From the NCBI GenBank assembly GCA_964428485.1, contig CAYRYP010000063.1, positions 1-8,060 on the forward strand: a stretch of 8,060 bases of DNA. The letters run 5' to 3'. Made by a program: the position numbers and the translations under genes. The stretch is from CAZPAN01 sp964428485. GTDB taxonomy: Bacteria; Actinomycetota; Coriobacteriia; Coriobacteriales; CADBOM01. Below the pieces are notes generated by a model that saw nothing but the letters and a program-made list of their open reading frames with translations, was not told the DNA's origin and ran no database searches. Below are positions 6,538 through 8,060 of this stretch, piece after piece (position 1 is the stretch's first letter; each line of letters begins with the position of its first letter).

Positions 6538-8060
<1,523 letters not shown>

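Overview
The window is a single minus-strand block of conserved housekeeping genes. Read in the direction of transcription (high to low coordinates) the order is infB (3' part only), rbfA, nrnA (DHH/DHHA1 phosphoesterase), truB, ribF, dnaG and rpoD (5' part only). All seven products are recognisable from motifs. I found no mobile element, CRISPR array, tRNA, rRNA, phage gene or defence gene, and no gene-free stretch over 300 bases. The largest gap is the 141 bases between dnaG and rpoD.

Organism: the sequence is moderately GC-rich. The order infB-rbfA-nrnA also occurs in Actinomycetota such as Mycobacterium tuberculosis. The primary sigma factor has a long acidic N-terminal arm followed by a region 1.2 reading LKEIGKVPLLTAAEEVDLA. 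My best guess is an actinobacterium of the class Coriobacteriia (Collinsella/Olsenella/Eggerthella relatives). This is inference from remembered sequences, not from a search.

Layout: infB (6538-8060), rbfA (6068-6472), nrnA (5000-6064) and truB (4006-4995) form a translation and RNA-maturation block: initiation factor 2, 30S maturation factor, nanoRNA/pAp degradation and tRNA U55 pseudouridylation. Gaps are 65, 3 and 4 bases. ribF (2964-3941) follows after 64 bases that carry a small hairpin. dnaG (1114-2952) starts 11 bases after the ribF stop, and that stop overlaps the dnaG Shine-Dalgarno sequence. A 141-base AT-rich gap, probably with its own promoter, precedes rpoD (1-972). The nusA/infB operon and the dnaG-rpoD half of the macromolecular-synthesis operon are therefore joined head to tail. 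This would let translation initiation, ribosome maturation, flavin cofactor supply, replication priming and the housekeeping sigma factor be co-expressed.

Start codons: dnaG and rpoD both appear to start with TTG, each behind a good Shine-Dalgarno sequence. Choosing only ATG/GTG starts would lengthen dnaG wrongly by 48 residues and would truncate rpoD.

Nothing here is convincingly a new system. The items most worth checking are a proline at a near-invariant glutamine position in sigma region 2.4, the joined operon, the truB-ribF hairpin, and a 19-codon frame overlapping the rbfA start.
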